From Tomocerus qinae (Eukaryota; Arthropoda; Collembola; Entomobryomorpha; Tomoceridae), in assembly GCA_020055645.1 (NCBI GenBank), contig CM034546.1:36084001-36148000 (forward strand): DNA of 64,000 nt. The letters are read 5' to 3'. This document shows, piece by piece, positions 58,870-64,000 of the stretch. Every line of letters starts with the position of its first letter. Within the stretch, counting starts at the first letter, position 1. The notes below the pieces were generated by a model, which was not told the origin of the DNA, made no database searches, and was given only the letters and a program-made list of their open reading frames with translations. The translations under genes and the position numbers were made by a program.

Positions 58870-60202
58870 GTGATTTATAACCGACTATTCATAGTAAAAG
58901 TGCAAATCATGATACTAGGGGAATATAATTGGCTGTTTATGTCACAAATTAACATCTCCAAATTTTTCTGCGGAGTTCCATACTCAGCAGAAAAGTCAAC
59001 TAGTAGGTTGTGTATAATAGATTCAAGAGTGAGGTTAAATATTTGGATCTGTCTTCACATTATTCAGTGGATGTACACAGTACTTCTACTAGTAAGGTTT
59101 ATTCAGGCTTGTCAAAACCCAGAAATTGAAATGGCCTCTAGATTCCTACATATAAATTGGATGTCTCTGTATTTTGCAGTGGCAGTTTTCAACACAACTC
59201 TCGTTTTCAAACGCAAGAGTTTAATGGCACTTAATAATAACATGATTGATTTCGAAATGAAATTTTTCCAACAGAAAAATGGTAATATTTCAAATATTCT
59301 AGGAAATAATTATTTCTACTAATTTAAAATAAAAACCTGCTTTCAAATGGTTTGCAGACAGGAGATCGAAGAAAAAGCAAAGAAAATTCGCACTTGCCAA
59401 ATTCTTTCTTTTCTCAACATGCATCTTTACAATTGCACAGCCTTATATCATGACAATGGTATTTGTGCACCAACCTTGTGTACCTCAATTCCTTGGCTCC
59501 ATTTTCCTCGATTGTTCAACCGAACCATCATTTTTTGAAAAATTACCTTTCATCTTAATTGAGTTACTCGTCAATCAACATCTATGCACAACTGGATATT
59601 TCATGATTTGCAGTCAGCCTTTAATTCTACTCATCTCTTCAAATACATACATCAAGAATTTACGGTAATTTAAAATTTAAAAGTATTTTTTATTCAATTT
59701 AGGTACTAAAATTGCTGTTTTGTGTATTAGAGACAAAAAATTCCAGCCGGTTGGCAAAAAAGTAAAAATCTACCGTCATATTCAACTCCTTGCTCTCCAA
59801 TTCAATGAATGCTTTCAGAAGATGTGTATTCCTGCAATTCAAGTTGCAGCAATTACCTGTGCTATTACAGGACTGTATGCTGTGCTTAGACTCCATGCTG
59901 TTGTTCCAATGCCTGGATTTGCTTACTTCCCTCTGCTAGGAATCAATTCTCTCACTGTCATTTATTTCATTTTTGGATCGGCAGGAAAAGTGTACGAAAC
60001 ATCTGGAAAACTAGTTAAAGCTTGGAAGCAGAGTGACTCAATTCCAAAAAGTCATTACCTGTACAAAACCATCTCTTCCCTTCCAACTGTCAAAATCCGA
60101 ATGGGGACTGTTTGTTTTGTCGACGAATCCACGATGATTACTTTGCTACAGTTTTGTATTGTTCATACTATTTCTATTATTTTTATGTTTCCCGTCCCCT
60201 AA
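58870..60202 (+). CDS. Divergent 7TM chemoreceptor-like protein
   Basis: Exons 58870-59281, 59358-59664 and 59731-60202 join in phases 1 and 2 to give up to 396 residues; the ATG at 58909 is a likely alternative start (383 residues). Hydrophobic segments lie at about WICLHIIQWMYTVLLLV, INWMSLYFAVAVFNTTLVF, FFLFSTCIFTIAQPYIMTMV, GYFMICSQPLILLI, PAIQVAAITCAITGLYAV, INSLTVIYFIFGSAG and the C-terminal FCIVHTISIIFMF. Size, topology and exon layout fit the insect gustatory/odorant receptor superfamily, but the TY...QF motif is absent, with KIRMG...FVDESTMITLLQF in its place. The broken gene at 20736-21413 is a relative. It could also be another arthropod 7TM family. Confidence 0.65.
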
Positions 60203-61371
60203 CCACATCTTAATTCATAATTTTTCCAATGTCGGCGCAACAAAATTTAAGTTAACCGAAATTAATACGACTGGGTATGCTGTTGTAGTAATTTGTGTAG
60301 TACTAGCTGCATGTATAGGCATCTAAATATCTGTAGTCAAGTACTTTTGTTAATTCATCAGAGTTAAACAATAGTTTGTCTCATTAGAGCATTTGTCTGG
60401 GCATGGGCATTGATTGCACCTGAAGGACGGTTCGGATCTGCAATTGCCAACGGTCAAGTATTATAGTAATAGTATAAAGATTGAATAAATGTAAACATAG
60501 CAATAAGAAATAATTGGCTGCTAGAAGATTTTACTCTTTACCCCTATGAATTGAATTTCGAATTATAAATGTGGCCAAAATAAAACAATAATAATGCAAT
60601 ATGAATGGTTTATTATTATCTGGGAACAAAAAAGGTACTCCTTTTTTTACAAAAGAGGTAAAAGTACTACATTTTCTAACAAAAGTAGCCCTTTTAGCTT
60701 TTTACATTTTTTACCTTATTTACAGGTAAAGTGGAAGTAAATGGACATCAAAAAAGGTAAAAAGGCAAAAAAGCACTGTAAAAGATATTACTGCTCCTAC
60801 TTTTTTATAAAAAAGGTCCATTTTGTTCCCTGCTTGTTATATTGTTCTTCAATTTTAAATCGCAATTATAAATTCAATTAAGGAGAATACATAACCTAAT
60901 GCATTAGTAATTCTACTGACTCGATACAAAGTTGGTTTATCATTTTACAAGAGAGCTGATGTTTGTTACTTCTCTCTTTGATTACATTTATTATAACTTT
61001 GCCAGATGTATAGGGCGGGCAAATACGCCTTGTGTATATAAACGACAAAATATGTAGAAGTGCATCATTTATTTACTACTATCTACGTTTAAATCCATCA
61101 GTGGACCTATCTTTGGTTACACTGTGAATATTTACGACCGAGTTTTATTTGTACGACATTATGCAATATTAATTAGTTCAACATTTATCTCCACTTTAAA
61201 ATGTGAATGTTTAGATAGTGTTATCAATCTTTAATTAACAAACAATTATCAATGACAAAGTAGTTATTATCAGACTGTGAAACTTGGTCATGCAATATTT
61301 AATCGTTATGTGGTTTACTGTATGAAGAATTGAAGAATAATTAAATTACTCCAAAATTATATTGGTACACC
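60203..61371. other. Intergenic upstream of the GH43 gene
   Basis: Contains the MITE at 60620-60832. A TATATAA at 61035-61041 could serve a GH43 transcript starting near 61065 with a long 5' UTR; this is only a suggestion. Confidence 0.45.
60620..60832. mobile_element. MITE with GGGAACAAAA termini
   Basis: About 210 bp with terminal inverted repeats GGGAACAAAA / TTTTGTTCCC and inner AAAGGTA- and AAAAGTA-like reiterations on both sides. No ORF. Target duplication unclear. Confidence 0.65.
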
Positions 61372-62855
61372 ATGATTTTACTAAAATTGGTGTCTTTGAT
61401 AATTGTGCTGAATTTTCTTGACAGTACCACAGGGACTATTTTAAGAAATTCTAGCCGAGCAAGTTTTTACAACCCGATTTTTGACACAAGATGGCCAGAT
61501 CCTTACGCATATTTGCACACCGATGGCTATTATTACATGGCCAGAGTAGAAGACCCCATTCCTAGGTTTGATGGACTTGCTCTCTATAGATCTCGGAAAT
61601 TAACAGATTGGAGGAATGCCGAAAGAACTTTAGTATACACAGCCGGACCTGGTTTAGGGGCTATATGGGCTCCCGAAATACATTTCATCGACGGGCAGTT
61701 TTACATCTATGTCGCCATCGAAACCGGAGGAGCTAATATCAATCACCGAATGTACGTCCTCAAGTGCAATAACCCGAACAATCCCATGGGTGGATGGTCA
61801 ACTGCTTACAGGTAGGTACACATCTTTCATGAAATTGGAACTGAATATGAAGATTAGCAATTTTAATTTAATTTTTGAACGTATTTATTACTTACGTAAA
61901 TTTTGTGCATTACGTGTAATTGTGTAATTCAATTTTTTGTATTAAATTTTGGTGCATATCAATTATTTTCAAAGTCTCCAATAAATTTAAGTTAGCAGTT
62001 TTCAGCAATTAATCTTAATAAAGTTTTAAATTATTCCATTTTTGATAATTGTTGACAGAATGGTCCCACCAGGAGAAGATTATTGGGCAATAGACGGCAC
62101 AGTCCTTAAGTATGGCAACGGTCGAAATTATTTTATATGGTCAGGTTGGCCAAAGATTGATTCCGGTTTCCCCCAAAATCTCTATATCGCAGCTCTGTGT
62201 CCAGGAGAGCCAATGCGAATATGCTCTGAACGAGTATTAATTAAAAATGTTGATTGGGGTTGGGAGTCACATGGAGATCGTGTCATTGAAGGTCCCCAGA
62301 TACTGCAAAATGCTGGAAGGACATTCCTAGTATACTCTGCTTCTGGAAGTTGGACTCCAGATTACCAATTGGGAATTATGGGCATCGATGACCTTAAGGA
62401 TCCTATGGTTTACGATAATTGGTGGCGACAAAACACTTCCGTATTTCACCGGAATGATCAAGAAAATGTTTATGGAACTGGACATGCTTCGTTCACAACT
62501 TCAATAGGTAAAATTCAATCATTCCTATTATTATAGAAATACTAACAGTTAAGCATGAGGAAATCTATATAACATTACCCATATGTTAAAGTAGAGCATT
62601 ACGATACGAAATATCGTTGTCATACTCTACTTAGTTGTTTTGCTTAAATTTATTGAAAGTTTTCAATTTGTGACAGATGGAAGAGAACCTTGGATTGTAT
62701 ATCACGCTATGGCAGCCCCTGATGCTGGCTGGGATGGAAGAACAGCACGAGTGCAAAAGTTTAGTTGGAATGCAGACGGCACTCCAAATTTTCCTACACC
62801 GATGGGATATGGAACTCCTTTGGAGGGACCTAGCGGGGAGCTTCCTGCCTTATAA
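61372..62855 (+). CDS. Secreted glycoside hydrolase family 43
   Basis: Exons 61372-61811, 62059-62507 and 62677-62855 (phases 2 and 1, GT-AG) encode 355 residues. The start MILLKLVSLIIVLNF is a signal peptide. The five-bladed GH43 fold is marked by NPIFDTRWPDPYAY (general base Asp43), WAPEIHFIDGQFYIYVA, YWAIDGTVL (Asp159), VIEGPQIL (general acid Glu224), LVYSASGSW, YGTGHASFTTS and REPWIVYHAM. All three catalytic acids are present. GH43 enzymes cut arabinofuranosyl or xylosyl links of plant cell-wall polysaccharides outside the cell. The family is bacterial and fungal in origin and rare in animals; in springtails it is known from horizontal transfer. Introns and AT-rich flanks show full integration. 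AATAAA at 62871 ends the gene. The exact substrate is not resolvable. Confidence 0.88.
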
Positions 62856-64000
62856 AACATTTGTATTTGAAATAAATTATTTAATGTTATGAATATTGAA
62901 ATATCTGTAAAAGTCACTTCATCTAACATACTACTAACTAGCAGAAGATTTATTAATAATGTCAATTCCTCAGGTCAGGAGATAATAAACCTTATTGGCA
63001 CATTGGCAGAAATGAGGTGATGACTGATGCATTACAATTTTACTCTATTTGCCTTGACTTAAATAGAATGGAGATAACCATCCTGTTTCACTCATTTCCT
63101 TTTCATTACTATAAGATTACTAACTAATTACTTTTAAATACAATCAAGACTATAAAATTTGAATTATTTCACAAATTCTGTTTATAAAATATATCTAATG
63201 CGTTTTCCTTAAGGTCATCTAATAATATTGCTCCATATATTCTCACTAGCTTTATTTATAACAAGACCTTGGTCCTGTGATCGGCTATTTGTTAATAAAT
63301 AATTAATATGTTCGGGAAAGTTTATTAACACCACGTAGTATTTAGAACGTCATGTTTTGGAAAGCAATGCCCTGTTCCCGACTGTACCTACTGATATCGA
63401 TCTGATGTATTGATTGTACACATTATACACGTAGTAAAACAATATTATTATTAACCCAAGGGAAACAGAAAGTAAATTAAATATCGTCGGGGTAAACTCT
63501 ACATTTCAACAAAAATATTATTTCTGTTAGGGACAAAAAGGTGTAGTAGGTAGGTAGATATAATGACACATGTAAAATGCACAAGTATAATATATTCTGT
63601 AGTAGTGCATTTTGAATTTTAAATATTATGCAGGAATAGAAGTAAGGCATTCATTCTCTGACTAGTTTGGTAATTCCAGGGGAATTATAAGACACTGGAA
63701 CATTCTATTAAAAGTTTTTAATGTAATTAACCACAATTTGGGTTGAAATAATCATTCTGAAATTCCTTCCTATGTAATAAATGCCAATTTATACATTTTA
63801 TTTACTTTTTTGCTAGACAAATCTGAAAACTGTTCTGGACGCATTATTTTAGTAGATTTGTTTTCAGTAATTATGGAGACTGCTCTGCATGGCGACTTAA
63901 CTTTATTGGCTATTAACCATGATATCCCAGCCCAATAAGTAGTAAATTTATCCTTGATCAATAAACATAGTACACCATTTTTACTAAGGATCTATGTAAA
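62856..64000. other. Right edge, no gene recognised
   Basis: AT-rich. A minus-strand open stretch at 63770-63961 has no recognisable motif. A gene continuing beyond the window cannot be excluded. Confidence 0.45.

Noticed and set aside
63770..63961. Minus-strand 63-codon ORF near the right edge
   Set aside because: No recognised motif or splice support; may be chance, though a gene running off the window cannot be excluded.

Overview
This is an AT-rich, intron-rich, transposon-laden animal nuclear sequence. Gene content points to an arthropod: two gustatory receptors with the TY...QF signature, the zinc-transporter family member SLC30A6/ZnT6, and a spliced, secreted GH43 glycosidase of the kind known as a horizontally acquired gene in springtails. 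Collembola is my best guess; this is inference, not proof.

Layout. (1) About 40-17425 and about 26640-39527 are two copies (A and B) of one tandem segmental duplication. Each carries an intact NLR-like gene (half-CARD exon, NB-ARC, helical repeats, leucine-rich tail), a decayed fragment of a further LRR tail and a decayed BTB-domain fragment. Copy A's first exon lies left of the window; copy B's first exon is at 26415-26534, with a second candidate first exon at 27238-27360. Because the two copies align, each acts as an 'empty site' for the other, and several transposons can be bounded exactly with their target-site duplications: 4676-4998 (GTAT), 8899-14848 (TA), 8964-13812 nested in it (ATTG), 32682-33347 (9 bp) and 35712-36630 (8 bp). 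(2) 17426-26414 lies between the copies and holds MITEs, a broken chemoreceptor-like gene and a 1.6-kb, 20-bp minisatellite. (3) 40042-53870 has two minus-strand gustatory receptor genes of identical four-segment structure, with a CARD-like/F-box/LRR gene (43001-45442) and SLC30A6 (47553-51552) between them. (4) 55052-62855 has a small secreted basic peptide gene, a divergent 7TM chemoreceptor-like gene and the GH43 gene.

The most notable system is the NLR pair together with the F-box gene. The F-box protein has the same type of LRR tail (including a matching C-terminal motif) and a CARD-like N-terminus split by a phase-0 intron at the same place as in the NLR genes. This suggests one recognition module fitted to two outputs: a CARD/NB-ARC assembly platform and an SCF ubiquitin-ligase adaptor. 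Sequence relationships are seen directly; an immune or cell-death function is inference.

Exon coordinates were read by eye from frames and GT-AG signals and are not transcript-supported. 5' ends of multi-exon genes, SLC30A6 above all, are the least certain parts.
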